64,000 nucleotides of DNA from Bacillota bacterium (GTDB taxonomy: Bacteria > Bacillota > Sulfobacillia > Sulfobacillales > Sulfobacillaceae): the NCBI GenBank assembly GCA_021797515.1, contig JAJZZP010000090.1, forward strand, positions 1-64,000, in the 5' to 3' direction. A program made the translations under genes and the position numbers. Below the pieces are notes generated by a model. That model saw only the letters and a list, made by a program, of their open reading frames with translations, was not told where the DNA came from and ran no database searches. Below, piece by piece: positions 1-8,913 of this stretch (the stretch's first letter is position 1; every line of letters begins with the position of its first letter).

Positions 1-338
1 ATCTCAGTAGCATTTTCCCGCATGATAACACTCCGTTTTTGGTTGATTTGGCATGCACCTTAATTATACCAAAAACCCAGTATTCATGCGGGTTTTGCGG
101 TCTTTTCCCCCATTAGATTTGTTGTGATTTCGAGGTGCGAAAGTCAAGTATGTATGTGAAAACATCACACACCTGTCTCAAAAGCCCAATGGGTTTTGGA
201 GGTACTCCGACGCACAAAAACTCCTTATGGGTTTTAGGTTGGGGTTCCATCACATAAATTCCCCATCGCGGGAAAATCCCGTCGCGCAATATTCAGGCAT
301 CGAATAGGTTCTTCCGAGCATATCTCAGTCAGTCCATT
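1..338. other. Non-coding stretch downstream of the first mutase operon
   Basis: I see no convincing gene here. The stretch is AT-rich and contains two short inverted repeats: one with AAAACCC/GGGTTTT arms at 72-96, and CGGGA-AAA-TCCCG at 269-281. The phrase ATGGGTTTT occurs twice, near 190 and 228. It lies 3' of the minus-strand operon that ends at 339, so a transcription end is expected here. Confidence 0.5.
72..96 (-). terminator. Possible terminator of the first mutase operon
   Basis: A 7-bp stem (AAAACCC/GGGTTTT) closes an 11-nt loop. On the minus strand the second arm runs into a short T-tract. It lies about 240 bp past the stop of the last gene, which is far for an intrinsic terminator, so the call is weak. 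Confidence 0.3.
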
Positions 339-815
339 CTAACTTCCTTGAGATTCGTCGCTTGCTATCACATTTTTTGTGTGCTCTAAATCTTCTTGTT
401 CGAGCTCCTGGATTCGACGGTATTCCTCAGTAAGGGAATAGCAACGCTCTACAATATGGTCGAGCGGAGTAAACGGGTGAAAAATCTCTCTAACTCCCAA
501 TTCTTTGAGAAATTTTTCGTCCCTTTCTGGAACTATTCCGCCTACTACAATGGGTAACCTACCGATTCCATGCGCCTTCATCTTGGCGGCGAGGATGGGG
601 ATCATCACTTTAGAAGAAGCATCCATCAAGCGGTAGCCGATTATATCAACATCTTCTTGCAATGCGGTTTCGACGATTTCTGATGGAGTCTGGATTCCGC
701 CCAGAATGACTTCAAAGCCTCCGTTGCGCAAGGCGTTGGCAATCACCCAATACCCGCGCTGGTGGTAGTAATCATCTCGGCTTAAGAGGAATTTTATGCG
801 CCGTACGCTTGTCAT
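339..815 (-). CDS. Cobalamin-binding small subunit of an acyl-CoA mutase (atypical B12 motif)
   Basis: This 158-residue protein has the length and pattern of the free-standing B12-binding subunit of two-component methylmalonyl-CoA-type mutases. Family members carry B12 as base-off/His-on through a DxHxxG motif. Here His18 and Gly21 are present (YYHQRG) but the Asp two residues before the His is Tyr16; Asp14 and Asp15 lie just upstream. The SxL segment is also changed (GYRLMD, 60-65), while the VGGIVP turn at 91-96 is kept. It is the last gene of an operon after the mutase large subunit at 848, 32 bp away. A functional but unusual cobalamin domain is most likely; decay is possible. Confidence 0.85.
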   Translation of the reverse strand: MTSVRRIKFLLSRDDYYHQRGYWVIANALRNGGFEVILGGIQTPSEIVETALQEDVDIIGYRLMDASSKVMIPILAAKMKAHGIGRLPIVVGGIVPERDEKFLKELGVREIFHPFTPLDHIVERCYSLTEEYRRIQELEQEDLEHTKNVIASDESQGS

Positions 816-847
816 AGGTCTCCTCCTCCACTAAGTTAATGAGCTTG

Positions 848-2527
848 TTATGCGAGTACCATCGGCGGGTGACACTCGTAAGGACCTTGGGGTCCTTGCT
901 TATAGGCCCGCGCCTTAAGTTTGGCAAATTCTCCATGAGTCAATCCGCACTTTACGGCGGTGATGAGGGGCCCTACCATGTTGTGGCCTGCTTGCATTGT
1001 CTCCAACAGGTCCTCCATGGCCACGGCCAATTTCGCGTTGTCGCGCTCATTGCGGACCTTTTCGAGTCGCGCAATTTGTTTGTCTACCACTGAGACATCA
1101 TATTCGTGGATGCTCTCAAAGTCCGCGTGTTCCTGCAGCACCGTCATCGCACGGCTTTGCAGGTCGTCCTCCGACGCAAAAAGATGGACGCCCACTAATG
1201 CCTTTTCTCCATGGTCGAACTCCTCTTGATTTTTCACCGCCGCTATCCGGATTTCGTTGCACATCCAATCCCAGGCCTCAAATCCACCACCTTTAACGTC
1301 AATGGACTCGATCAATTTCATGACCTCTGCTTCTAGTTGATTTGTCAGCCACTCGACGTAATAAGATCCTCCCAGGGGATCAATCACGTCGGTAATTCCT
1401 GTTTCCCATTCGATGATTTGCTCCGTCCTGACCGATAGCAGAGCGGAAAATTCTGTAGGGGTGGCCAACGCTTCATCAAAAGAATTAATGTGAAGCGACT
1501 GCACACCTCCCATGACGGCGGCCAGGGCGTAAATGGTGCTACGTATCAGGTTATTGAAAGGTTCGGCCTTTGTCAGGGTGGGTGCGTATGTCTGGCAATG
1601 CATTCGGGCCATTAGTCCTTTGGGATCATGGGCTCCGTAGCGCTCGCGAAAAATTCGGGCCCATACCCTTCGTAACGCGCGAAATTTCGCCACCTCCTCA
1701 AAAAACTCGGGGCCAGCATTCACAAACCATGTAATGCGATGTAAGAAATCGTCAATCTTCAACCCTCTAGACAAGAGCGCATCACAACCGCTCATTGCGA
1801 TTGCCGTCCCGAATGCGATTTCCTGAGCTGCTGTACAGCCTCCTTCCCTGACATTGCGCATGTCGAGATATCCTGCGTTAAACAACGGTACTGAGCGGGC
1901 GCAGTATTCCATGATGTCCAAACACTCGGGTTCAGGACGCATGAAATTCGACATACTTCCCCGAAGATTTTCCCAGGCAATGCCCCGTTGTTCCGCAATG
2001 ATAAGGTAACTGGCCAGCGAGTAGGCCGAACCGCAAATCATATGCACAGGATATTTAACTATATCAATCCCATCAAATAGCGTTTCATAGTCATACAGCG
2101 TATCTAAGGCCACGCCTCCATGTCCAACCAAGCCTTGGACTCGCTCGTCATCACTGTCGGCACGACTACCCCCGCCATCATCCCGCACAAAAGACAGCGC
2201 GGTCGCCCCGTGAGCAATAAGATATTTCCATCGCTGATTCGTTTCCTCGGCTGTTCCCAAACCGGTTACTTGGCGGATATGTGGACGCCGCGTAAGGTAC
2301 CCACCGGGAAATATATTCCGGGTATAGGGATAACTTCCGGGAAAAGAGATGTCACCCATAAAATCTGTCTCCGCAATATCTAACGGGGTGTAAAGAGGTT
2401 TTAGAGATACACCGGATGACGTCTGGTGTTTCATGGCAATGTCCGCCTTACGCAAGACTCGCGTCAATTCATCTTGGTAGTGTTCTTGAATTTCCTGCAG
2501 TTCTTTGATCAGTTCCGGTGTAAACAC
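848..2527 (-). CDS. Acyl-CoA mutase large subunit, methylmalonyl-CoA mutase family, unknown substrate
   Basis: The 559-residue protein is a substrate-binding (TIM-barrel) subunit of a B12-dependent acyl-CoA mutase. Family landmarks are YPYTR near 67, GLGTAEETN near 89-97, FFEEVAKFRALRR, SFDEALATPTE and DPLGGSYYVE. Active-site positions differ from methylmalonyl-CoA mutase: the catalytic Tyr89 position is Phe73, as in isobutyryl-CoA mutase; the segment carrying carboxylate-binding Arg207 is shortened to GSMSNFMRPEPE (190-201); and the His244 position (GYHxxEAG in relatives) reads MRNVREGG with Asn225. A dicarboxylic substrate is therefore unlikely. It sits between a CoA ligase (2578) and its B12 subunit (339), suggesting that the ligase makes its substrate. 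The true substrate is unknown. Confidence 0.88.
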   Translation of the reverse strand: MFTPELIKELQEIQEHYQDELTRVLRKADIAMKHQTSSGVSLKPLYTPLDIAETDFMGDISFPGSYPYTRNIFPGGYLTRRPHIRQVTGLGTAEETNQRWKYLIAHGATALSFVRDDGGGSRADSDDERVQGLVGHGGVALDTLYDYETLFDGIDIVKYPVHMICGSAYSLASYLIIAEQRGIAWENLRGSMSNFMRPEPECLDIMEYCARSVPLFNAGYLDMRNVREGGCTAAQEIAFGTAIAMSGCDALLSRGLKIDDFLHRITWFVNAGPEFFEEVAKFRALRRVWARIFRERYGAHDPKGLMARMHCQTYAPTLTKAEPFNNLIRSTIYALAAVMGGVQSLHINSFDEALATPTEFSALLSVRTEQIIEWETGITDVIDPLGGSYYVEWLTNQLEAEVMKLIESIDVKGGGFEAWDWMCNEIRIAAVKNQEEFDHGEKALVGVHLFASEDDLQSRAMTVLQEHADFESIHEYDVSVVDKQIARLEKVRNERDNAKLAVAMEDLLETMQAGHNMVGPLITAVKCGLTHGEFAKLKARAYKQGPQGPYECHPPMVLA

Positions 2528-2577
2528 TGGTCAACTTCCCTTCCAGAATTTAGATGGCTGTGCCAATGTTTTGCCGC

Positions 2578-4482
2578 TTAAGTAAGCAGCGCAACAATCC
2601 CTTGCTCTTCCACGACTTGTCTTAACCGCATCCCCAATTCCGTGTGGTCTTTGATCTCCTGGAGTGCCGCTATCGGGGTCACACGTTGTTTCCCCAACCG
2701 AAGAATCTCCAGATGCCGCAATTTATCGGGCATGCTATGGCAATAGGCGTCCATTTTTTCCCGTACCACGTCATCGGATTTTTCAACAGTTCCCCAAAAA
2801 TCCACTAGTCGCGCCTTTAAGGTCTTGCCCGCAGGATTGGCCACCAAGCTTTGGGCTAGTACCACATATTCCGGTACTTCATAAGGGGCTAAATGCCTTA
2901 TGCAGTGCTCACGGATTTCCTGAGCTGAGAGTTGAGATCCGGGCTTGGGAACCACCACGGCCTTCACCCGTTGTGCAAACACGGGATCGGGAACACCCAC
3001 GACGGCCACCCCCAAGACCTTGTCATTAAGATAAATTTTGTTCTCCACCTCGATGCAGTAAACATTTTGTCCCCCTCGCACAATCATGTCCTTTTTCCGA
3101 TCTAACAGCCAGAGATACCCATCTTCGTCAATTTTTGCCCAATCCCCCGACAGGACATACCCGTCCTTTCGGAAAGTTTCCTGCGTACGCTGGGGTTCGT
3201 CCCAGTATCCGGCATTGGTTTGCTGCCCCTTGTAACCCACTTCGCCAATTTGGTTTGGCACTATAATCTCTCTGCCCTCCTCATCGAACAGCGCAATCTC
3301 CGTGTTGGGAGTGGCCAGTCCACAACTGGTAATTTTTCTTAAAGCATCGTCCGTGGGCAACGCAAACCCCAAAGCCGTACTTTCCGACACCGATCCCCCG
3401 TTGATAGCCGCAACCGGGGAAAACTCCTGCATCAGCTGATGGATGAAAGCCTCTGAAGCAGCATGGCCTCCGAATACCACCTTTTTCAACGTTGAACAGT
3501 CATAGTGATGAAATTCTGGATGATTCATGATCATCCAGAGCATGACTGGAGCCGCAACGCATGCCGTCACCCGCTCTTTTTCTAACAATTTGATCGCTTC
3601 CAGAGGAGTAAAAGAAGCCATCACAATCAGTCGTGCCCCGGTCAAGAGCGCTGGAATAAAATTCGCATACACGGCTGTATTATGATACAAGGGTGCCATA
3701 CATAAGACGGTGTCGTCGGGGCTCAAGGTTTGGCAGTCAATCAAAGCCTCTGCGCAACCCAACGCATTGATGTGCATCGTCATGGTTCCCTTGGGGGCGC
3801 CTGTCGTGCCTGAGGTAAATGAGATGGCGCAGAGGTCCCATTCGTCAATTGTTTCAGAAACCTGATCGGCTATCATGTGTTCCATCAACTGAGTCAAGGC
3901 AACTGTTCCCTCGCGCGCTTCGCCAATCATAAAAATCTCGCGCACACTGCCTATGCGGTCCTTAACAGGGCTGACCTTGGTATCCCAGATTTCCGGCGAC
4001 ACGATGAGGCCTCTGGCCTGCACCTTGTTGATTTGTGCGGCAATGCCTTCGGGTGCAAGGCCAAGGTTGATCGGTGTGGCAATACCACCTAGGGTGACGG
4101 TGGCCAGATATCCCACCACATATTCCAAACTCCCGAGACTGAGCAGGCACATTCGGTCCCCTTTTTGAAATCCGTAGTGATGCCGCAGATGGCTAGCTAG
4201 GCTGTTGACCTTCTCACCTATGCCCGCCCATGTTATCCGAGTTTCTCCAGGATAAAATACGTAGGCTTCTTCGTCTGGGATCTCCTGCACGTTTTTCCTA
4301 AACACTTCGACGAGGTTTTGAGGGCGGTCGCGATATGCCCAAATTTTTGATCCTTCCCATGCGATTCCTCTCCCAGTCGGAGCACGAAGTTGTTCGACTT
4401 TGGTGGCCAAATTCGGATATTTATCCCGCCAAGAGTGCCCCATCCCTATCACAGGTCCTGCGACTTGCCACGATCCCATCAT
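2578..4482 (-). CDS. AMP-dependent acyl-CoA synthetase heading the first mutase operon
   Basis: This 634-residue ANL-superfamily ligase would activate a carboxylic acid to its CoA thioester via an acyl-adenylate. The P-loop FTSGTTGAPKG is at about 222-232, SGDWAKIDEDGY and DRKKDMIVRGGQN follow, and the catalytic lysine is Lys553 (NPAGK). It is longer than the other ligases here, with about 50 extra N-terminal residues and a helical C-terminal extension of about 75. The start follows a GAGGGGAGAAGGGA ribosome binding site. It is the first gene after the promoter module at 4538-4609 and is co-oriented with the mutase genes, so it probably feeds the mutase. Acyl specificity cannot be read from sequence. 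Confidence 0.92.
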   Translation of the reverse strand: MMGSWQVAGPVIGMGHSWRDKYPNLATKVEQLRAPTGRGIAWEGSKIWAYRDRPQNLVEVFRKNVQEIPDEEAYVFYPGETRITWAGIGEKVNSLASHLRHHYGFQKGDRMCLLSLGSLEYVVGYLATVTLGGIATPINLGLAPEGIAAQINKVQARGLIVSPEIWDTKVSPVKDRIGSVREIFMIGEAREGTVALTQLMEHMIADQVSETIDEWDLCAISFTSGTTGAPKGTMTMHINALGCAEALIDCQTLSPDDTVLCMAPLYHNTAVYANFIPALLTGARLIVMASFTPLEAIKLLEKERVTACVAAPVMLWMIMNHPEFHHYDCSTLKKVVFGGHAASEAFIHQLMQEFSPVAAINGGSVSESTALGFALPTDDALRKITSCGLATPNTEIALFDEEGREIIVPNQIGEVGYKGQQTNAGYWDEPQRTQETFRKDGYVLSGDWAKIDEDGYLWLLDRKKDMIVRGGQNVYCIEVENKIYLNDKVLGVAVVGVPDPVFAQRVKAVVVPKPGSQLSAQEIREHCIRHLAPYEVPEYVVLAQSLVANPAGKTLKARLVDFWGTVEKSDDVVREKMDAYCHSMPDKLRHLEILRLGKQRVTPIAALQEIKDHTELGMRLRQVVEEQGIVALLT

Positions 4483-4537
4483 TCCCTTCTCCCCTCTTAG
4501 GTTTTATTGGCAACAGATAAGGTACACTCTCCCATTT

Positions 4538-4609
4538 ATTTGACCGTTTAGTAAAAATTTTACCGTTTGTCTTATTTGGAAGAATACTCGTTCTTTATTT
4601 TATTGTCAA
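4538..4609 (-). promoter_or_regulatory. Promoter/operator module 1 (mutase operon)
   Basis: On the minus strand the -35 TTGACA (4604-4609) is followed by a 17-bp spacer and TATTCT (4581-4586). Exactly 36 bp further is GTCAAAT (4538-4544). The part in between shares many positions with the modules at 17210-17281 and 19753-19824, including AAATAAGACA just after the -10. An inner palindrome GTAAAAATTTTAC lies at 4551-4563. The core looks like a vegetative promoter; the conserved downstream part is probably a repressor site. The regulator is not shown. Confidence 0.75.
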
Positions 4610-4960
4610 TATACGAGAACCTTTAGAGGCCATAAAACATTACCTTGAGTTTCGGTGCGCCAAGATAAGCTGATCGGTGCAATTCCGGCCTCTGTAAGGA
4701 CCATCCCTCCACGGAGAATCGAGTTTTGGCTCCGAGGCCGGGAGGCCTCGCATTAAGCGTAAACAAAGGATGTTCCGACCATAACCCTGCGGGGTAAAGG
4801 ATCCGAAATGGGCACACATTACAACTTTCCTAACGTCCGATCACGTAGAAGCGTGCAGACTTTTCAGGACCATGTTGCTCTGACCTCTCATGGCCCCACA
4901 TGGCGGGCTCAGAGGGCAGCGGTTAACGCATCAATGCAGCAGGGAAAGGATGGATCAGCA
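4610..4960. other. Intergenic stretch with one stem-loop
   Basis: No gene is supported. A 7-bp perfect stem (CGAGGCC, loop GGGA, GGCCTCG) occurs at 4733-4750 without a T-tract. A 64-codon minus-strand frame (4623-4817) is open but has no recognisable homology or ribosome binding site; it could be the tail of a decayed insertion sequence. Confidence 0.4.
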
Positions 4961-5192
4961 ATGGGTAGTGGTCAAGGCTTGCCGCTTGATCTCCAGGAGA
5001 AGGCACTGCAGGCGATTTGCCGTCAGTATGGCGTGGTCCAATTAGCTAGCACTATTCGGATCGGTTTTACGGGGCGATTTCACGGTCCAGAGCGATATCG
5101 ACGTCCTTTGCACGCTGACGCCCGATTCACCGGTTCACGGGTTTGACTGGCTCCAGATCTATTCGACTCTAGATCATTGCGGAACCCTTTGA
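4961..5192 (+). pseudogene. Frameshifted, truncated MNT-type nucleotidyltransferase
   Basis: An ATG at 4961 follows an AAAGGA site and opens LPLDLQEKALQAICRQYGVVQLA, an N-terminus typical of minimal nucleotidyltransferases. A one-base shift near 5052 moves the rest into another frame, which reads LFGSVLRGDF and then SDIDVLCTL. That is the GS-x9-DxD catalytic signature of the family. The frame then stops at 5190-5192, well short of a full domain. Such proteins usually pair with HEPN toxins; none is visible. The neighbouring IS630 remnant on the other strand probably truncated it. Confidence 0.7.
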
Positions 5193-5194
5193 TA

Positions 5195-5679
5195 TTACGC
5201 CAATCGATTGTAGGATGTGCTGCGCACCCAATGTTCGCCATTGATGGTGATGATGCGACAGGCGTCTTGAAACGCTTTGGTCTGATAGTGAAACGTATAT
5301 GACACGTTAAACTGCTGTGCGATCCAGGCCCGGACCAATGGTTCGGGTCCATGCATTTCCGCTGGAAACCCCACGTCGGCAGGCCACTGGTTCATCACCA
5401 CGTCGACCAGTTGTTGCTCTTGTTCGGGCGTTAATTGAGCCACCCGTCCGGGGCAGACGTCCGCCACCAATCCCGCTAACCCGTCCTGCCGAAACGCGTC
5501 CACGTAGTGGACGATGGTGAGGATCGAACGACCGAGCACTGCGGCGATCCGGTGGTACGTGCCCTCCAGTAATATCATCTTAATGGCCTGATAGCGTTCA
5601 TGTATTCCCGGAGGTTCTTATCAATTTCCGCCTGGATCTCGGGGGTGCACGGCGCCTCGGGTAATTGGGGTTTTCTCAT
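5195..5679 (-). pseudogene. IS630-family transposase remnant
   Basis: An ATG at 5679 opens MRKPQLPEAPCTPEIQ and runs to a stop around 5580. The homologous reading continues in a neighbouring frame as ERYQAIKMILLEGTYHRIA, so one base has been lost near 5597. The following part reads like the helix-turn-helix and linker of IS630 transposases (RIAAVLGRS, then GLAGLVAD, LTPEQEQQLVDVV). It loses similarity after VSYTFHYQTK, before the DDE catalytic domain. It is therefore frameshifted and truncated. It faces the broken nucleotidyltransferase. Confidence 0.75.
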
Positions 5680-6009
5680 GAATAGATTCCTCACCTTGTA
5701 TTGAAATAATGAGGCTAGCATACAAGAAATGGCTGGTACTATCCAATCCCTGACGACGCGGTTGGGAGACTCGACATCAACCTAAATCCCAGTATTTTTT
5801 TCCGAAATATATAGAAGAACTGAACCGGGCAACATTTGTACTCTCTTAGAACGTGCGTAACCGCTGGGATTGGGACCCAAATATTCGATTTGTTAGTCCG
5901 GATGTGCCGCCTTCACACTCCCGGCGGCACAACCCACTCAGACAGAGTAATCGGTCCCGAGCCAGCCCATTGTCTTGCCAAAACAGCTAGACAGCTACCT
6001 ATGCTCAGG
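5680..6009. other. Intergenic stretch with a strong stem-loop downstream of the thioesterase gene
   Basis: No gene is seen. A perfect 8-bp stem (GTGCCGCC/GGCGGCAC) with an 11-nt loop lies at 5904-5930, about 80 bp past the stop of the minus-strand operon ending at 6010. There is no T-tract, so it may be an mRNA 3' end stabiliser or a factor-dependent end rather than a classical terminator. Confidence 0.45.
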
Positions 6010-6462
6010 TCAAGCGCGTCGAAACACTCGATAGACTCCGGTACAGGTTGCTGCCACAAGACCCGCGTCATCATAAACCTCTCCTGCGGCAAAAACAGTA
6101 GTTCCTCCAAATTGTGTTACATGTCCCCGGCCGATTACGGTGTGTTTCACACGCAGCAATCGATGATATTGAATATTGAGAGTGATGGTCACATGCCGTA
6201 CCACATCGTCTGGCCACGCCGAACGAACCGCCGCCCCCAAAATTCCGTCAAATAAGTAAGCCACGATGCCACCATTGATCGCGTCAGTGCCGCCACCACC
6301 ACGGTGATGGTCTTGTACCCGCAATTCCAGATACGACTCCCCCTCAGTCGCCTCAACAACATCGATGCCTGCCCAGGAATAAAATGGATGAAGGTTATTC
6401 ATTTCTCCGTTCAAGTCACCACCCCTTCCGGTCCAGTACCCGATTGCACCGCATAGGAACAC
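6010..6462 (-). CDS. PaaI-type hotdog thioesterase
   Basis: The 150-residue product resembles small hotdog-fold acyl-CoA thioesterases of the PaaI/YbgC kind. The helix-start motif NGGIVAYLFDGILGAAV with its conserved Asp follows HHRGGGGTDAI, and the C-terminal beta strands (VKHTVIGRGHV, VFAAGEVYDD) are typical. It would hydrolyse CoA thioesters, perhaps to release CoA from dead-end intermediates. The start is uncertain: the ATG at 6462 lacks a clear ribosome binding site, while the TTG or ATG near 6405 (LNGEMNNLHPF) is preceded by AAGGGGTGG. It is the last gene of the run that begins at 17122, after TetR. Confidence 0.8.
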   Translation of the reverse strand: MFLCGAIGYWTGRGGDLNGEMNNLHPFYSWAGIDVVEATEGESYLELRVQDHHRGGGGTDAINGGIVAYLFDGILGAAVRSAWPDDVVRHVTITLNIQYHRLLRVKHTVIGRGHVTQFGGTTVFAAGEVYDDAGLVAATCTGVYRVFRRA

Positions 6463-6536
6463 ACGTGAAAGAGCCTTCGTCCCGCATCCGATCTCTTCAG
6501 GATACCTTATTTATCACCGGTACAATTTTTTCGATG

Positions 6537-7166
6537 TCAGGTCTCATTAATTTGACGATATCCAACCAAGCGTAAAATGTGGCCGCGATACACGGCGATC
6601 AACTCCTCCAACTGGAGCGTGCCTTCTTCTAGGTACCATCGAGGCACCCAATTTAACGCTCCTAAAATAAAGTTTCGTGTCGCCCGCACAGGCAACGTCA
6701 TAAACAGTCCCTGAGCCATTCCTTCTTCCAAAATGCGATCTAGCATTTTATCATAATGATGGAGCATTTTCTCCACTTCCTCATGTGCCGGATTATCCAA
6801 TATCGCCTCAGTTTGTAACAGCGTCACTGAATATGGCATTTCATGACATACAAACCGTATATGCGCGTCAACCCATTGGTGCAAACGATCAACCGGGGAT
6901 GCCTCAGCGTCGATAGCTTTCGTGATATAGTCAATGGCGGCCTGCGCTCCGCGCTTAAGCACCAAGGACAAAATTTCCTGCTTATCCGGAAAATAGTAAT
7001 ACAAACTCCCCTTGGTCATTTCTAAACGAGAAGCGATAGCTTCCAGGGTGACCCCATGGTATCCCTGCTCTGCCAACACGTACGCTGCCTGCAGCAAAAT
7101 TTCCTGTCTGCGTCGTTCCTCACGGCGCTGTCGATAGCCTTTGCTTTCTTGACCCGTTGATTCCAT
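6537..7166 (-). CDS. TetR-family transcriptional regulator
   Basis: The protein has an N-terminal TetR helix-turn-helix (TLEAIASRLEMTKGSLYYYFPDK) and a helical ligand-binding C-terminal half, about 209 residues in all. I chose the ATG at 7166 because AGGGGGAACC sits just before it; a longer frame begins at 7229. It lies after two acyl-CoA ligase genes in the operon driven from module 2 (17210-17281). It is the best local candidate for the protein binding the three shared modules, sensing an acyl-CoA as FadR/FabR-like TetRs do. That link is inference. Confidence 0.9.
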   Translation of the reverse strand: MESTGQESKGYRQRREERRRQEILLQAAYVLAEQGYHGVTLEAIASRLEMTKGSLYYYFPDKQEILSLVLKRGAQAAIDYITKAIDAEASPVDRLHQWVDAHIRFVCHEMPYSVTLLQTEAILDNPAHEEVEKMLHHYDKMLDRILEEGMAQGLFMTLPVRATRNFILGALNWVPRWYLEEGTLQLEELIAVYRGHILRLVGYRQINET

Positions 7167-7320
7167 GGTTCCCCCTACCCTTCTCATCCTAGTTTCCACG
7201 CCGTCACAAAGTGGGATAACACCCCCCATTATGCCGCCTCTAATGCCCGTTCGTCTATTTTCTCACGGGTAAGCCAGCGTCACTAGGATTTTTGATCGGG
7301 GTTGGGCCAGTTCCGGATAC

Positions 7321-8838
7321 TTAATGCACCTGACGTGATTGTCCCTGCCAATATTCGTCCCGAAGCACGTTTTTTTGAATTTTTCCGGTGGCGGTCTTGG
7401 GAAGTTGCTCCATAAACACCACACGTCGTGGACACTTATAGTGCGTCAATTGTGATCGGCAAAAATCCATGAGGTCTGATTCATGCACGGTAGCTTGCGG
7501 TTTTGTTACCACTGCTGCCAACGGCACTTCACCCCATTTCTCATCGGGCACCGCAATAACGGCCACTTCTAACACTGCGGGGTGCTTATAGAGAACCTGC
7601 TCGATTTCTACCGACGCGATGTTCTCACCGCCAGAAATGATTAGATCTTTTTTGCGATCCACGATAAAAATATATCCATCTTGGTCTTGGCGAGCCAAGT
7701 CACCTGTGTAGAACCACCCTTGTTTGATAGCTTGTGCCGTGGCGTCAGAACGATTCCAATAGCCCTGAAACACATTCGGCCCGCTAACAATCAATTCTCC
7801 GATGTCATCAATTCCGACATCGTGCCCTTGACTGTCGACAATCCGTGCTTTCATGTGCATGAATGGCTTACCGATCGAACCCCGTTTCCGAATTGACTGA
7901 CCATCGGGCATGGTCGACACCGCTGGCGCGGTCTCCGTTAAGCCAAATGCCTCGCGAAAGGAGATACCGTGGTCATCGAAGAATTCTAATACCGATATGG
8001 GTACAGGAGCCCCACCTCCTGATGCGAACCGCAAAGCCGACAAATCCCTTCGGAGAAATGATGGCGACTGGATTAGCGCCAACCAATTGGTAGGAATTGC
8101 GAACATGCACGTCACCCGTTCTTTTTCCATCCAGTCCAGAGCCACTTCGGGGTCGAATTTGTCTTGCAAAATGACCGTCCCCCCCTTATAGAGCATAGGG
8201 GTCGTGAGAATGTTTAGCACTGCATGAAATATCGGATTCACCACCAAAGAGCGATCATTCTCCAAAATGTCCCAGTCTGTAACAAATTCTATGGCATTCC
8301 ACAAAAACATGTCGTGGGTTAGCATGACCCCCTTGGGTCGACCCGTGGTCCCCGAGGTATAGAGTAACGCCGCCAAGTCCGTGCCCCTCACCGCGGATGC
8401 CTGGGTCAAAGGTGAGTGTTCGAACATCCATCGATAAGACCCCCACAAAGTCTCGGAACTGTCGACATTAACCACCTTCATCGAACTCTGGTCCAATGCC
8501 GTTACGGTGGCTTCAAATTCTCCCTCGAACAACAACACTTCAGGACGCGCATCATCTACAATAAAGCGGACATCGTCTGCGTTCAAACGGTAATTGATCG
8601 GAACAAAAATGGCGCCAATATACGCGCATGCCATCAGGCACACGACAAATTCGGTACGATTCATCATTAATACGGCGACTCGGTCCTGAGATCGTACCCC
8701 CATGTCTTGCAACGCTGCCCCTATGATTTGCATCTCACGTTCGAGTTCCGCATAGGTTATGCGTCGATGCCGATCCACCAAAGCCTCCTTATCTGGAGTA
8801 ATCCGAGCACGGTGACTGATCCAATCAGCGACCCCCAC
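7321..8838 (-). CDS. AMP-dependent acyl-CoA synthetase
   Basis: This 505-residue ligase has the full ANL set: YTSGTTGRPKG at 160-170, FGLTETAP, YTGDLARQDQDGY, DRKKDLIISGGENI and the catalytic Lys486 in TATGK. The length suits medium-chain or aryl acyl-CoA ligases. It follows another ligase (8914) by 75 bp in the same transcript and precedes TetR. The two are not close copies, so they probably activate different acids or act at different steps. Confidence 0.92.
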   Translation of the reverse strand: MGVADWISHRARITPDKEALVDRHRRITYAELEREMQIIGAALQDMGVRSQDRVAVLMMNRTEFVVCLMACAYIGAIFVPINYRLNADDVRFIVDDARPEVLLFEGEFEATVTALDQSSMKVVNVDSSETLWGSYRWMFEHSPLTQASAVRGTDLAALLYTSGTTGRPKGVMLTHDMFLWNAIEFVTDWDILENDRSLVVNPIFHAVLNILTTPMLYKGGTVILQDKFDPEVALDWMEKERVTCMFAIPTNWLALIQSPSFLRRDLSALRFASGGGAPVPISVLEFFDDHGISFREAFGLTETAPAVSTMPDGQSIRKRGSIGKPFMHMKARIVDSQGHDVGIDDIGELIVSGPNVFQGYWNRSDATAQAIKQGWFYTGDLARQDQDGYIFIVDRKKDLIISGGENIASVEIEQVLYKHPAVLEVAVIAVPDEKWGEVPLAAVVTKPQATVHESDLMDFCRSQLTHYKCPRRVVFMEQLPKTATGKIQKNVLRDEYWQGQSRQVH

Positions 8839-8913
8839 AAAAAACCCCTCCTACTTTTTATTTGATGTGCGTCAATCCCGCGTCTCACGTTCTTTACCTG
8901 TTCATGCCGGAAA

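Noticed and set aside
339-2527. Ordinary methylmalonyl-CoA mutase of propionate metabolism
   Set aside because: Pocket residues differ, and no epimerase or propionyl-CoA carboxylase gene is in the window.
4483-4960. Cobalamin riboswitch before the mutase operon
   Set aside because: I found no B12-box-like sequence or suitable long leader; the short leader holds the shared promoter module.
5836-6255. 139-codon plus-strand frame
   Set aside because: It overlaps the thioesterase gene on the other strand and contains no recognisable domain.
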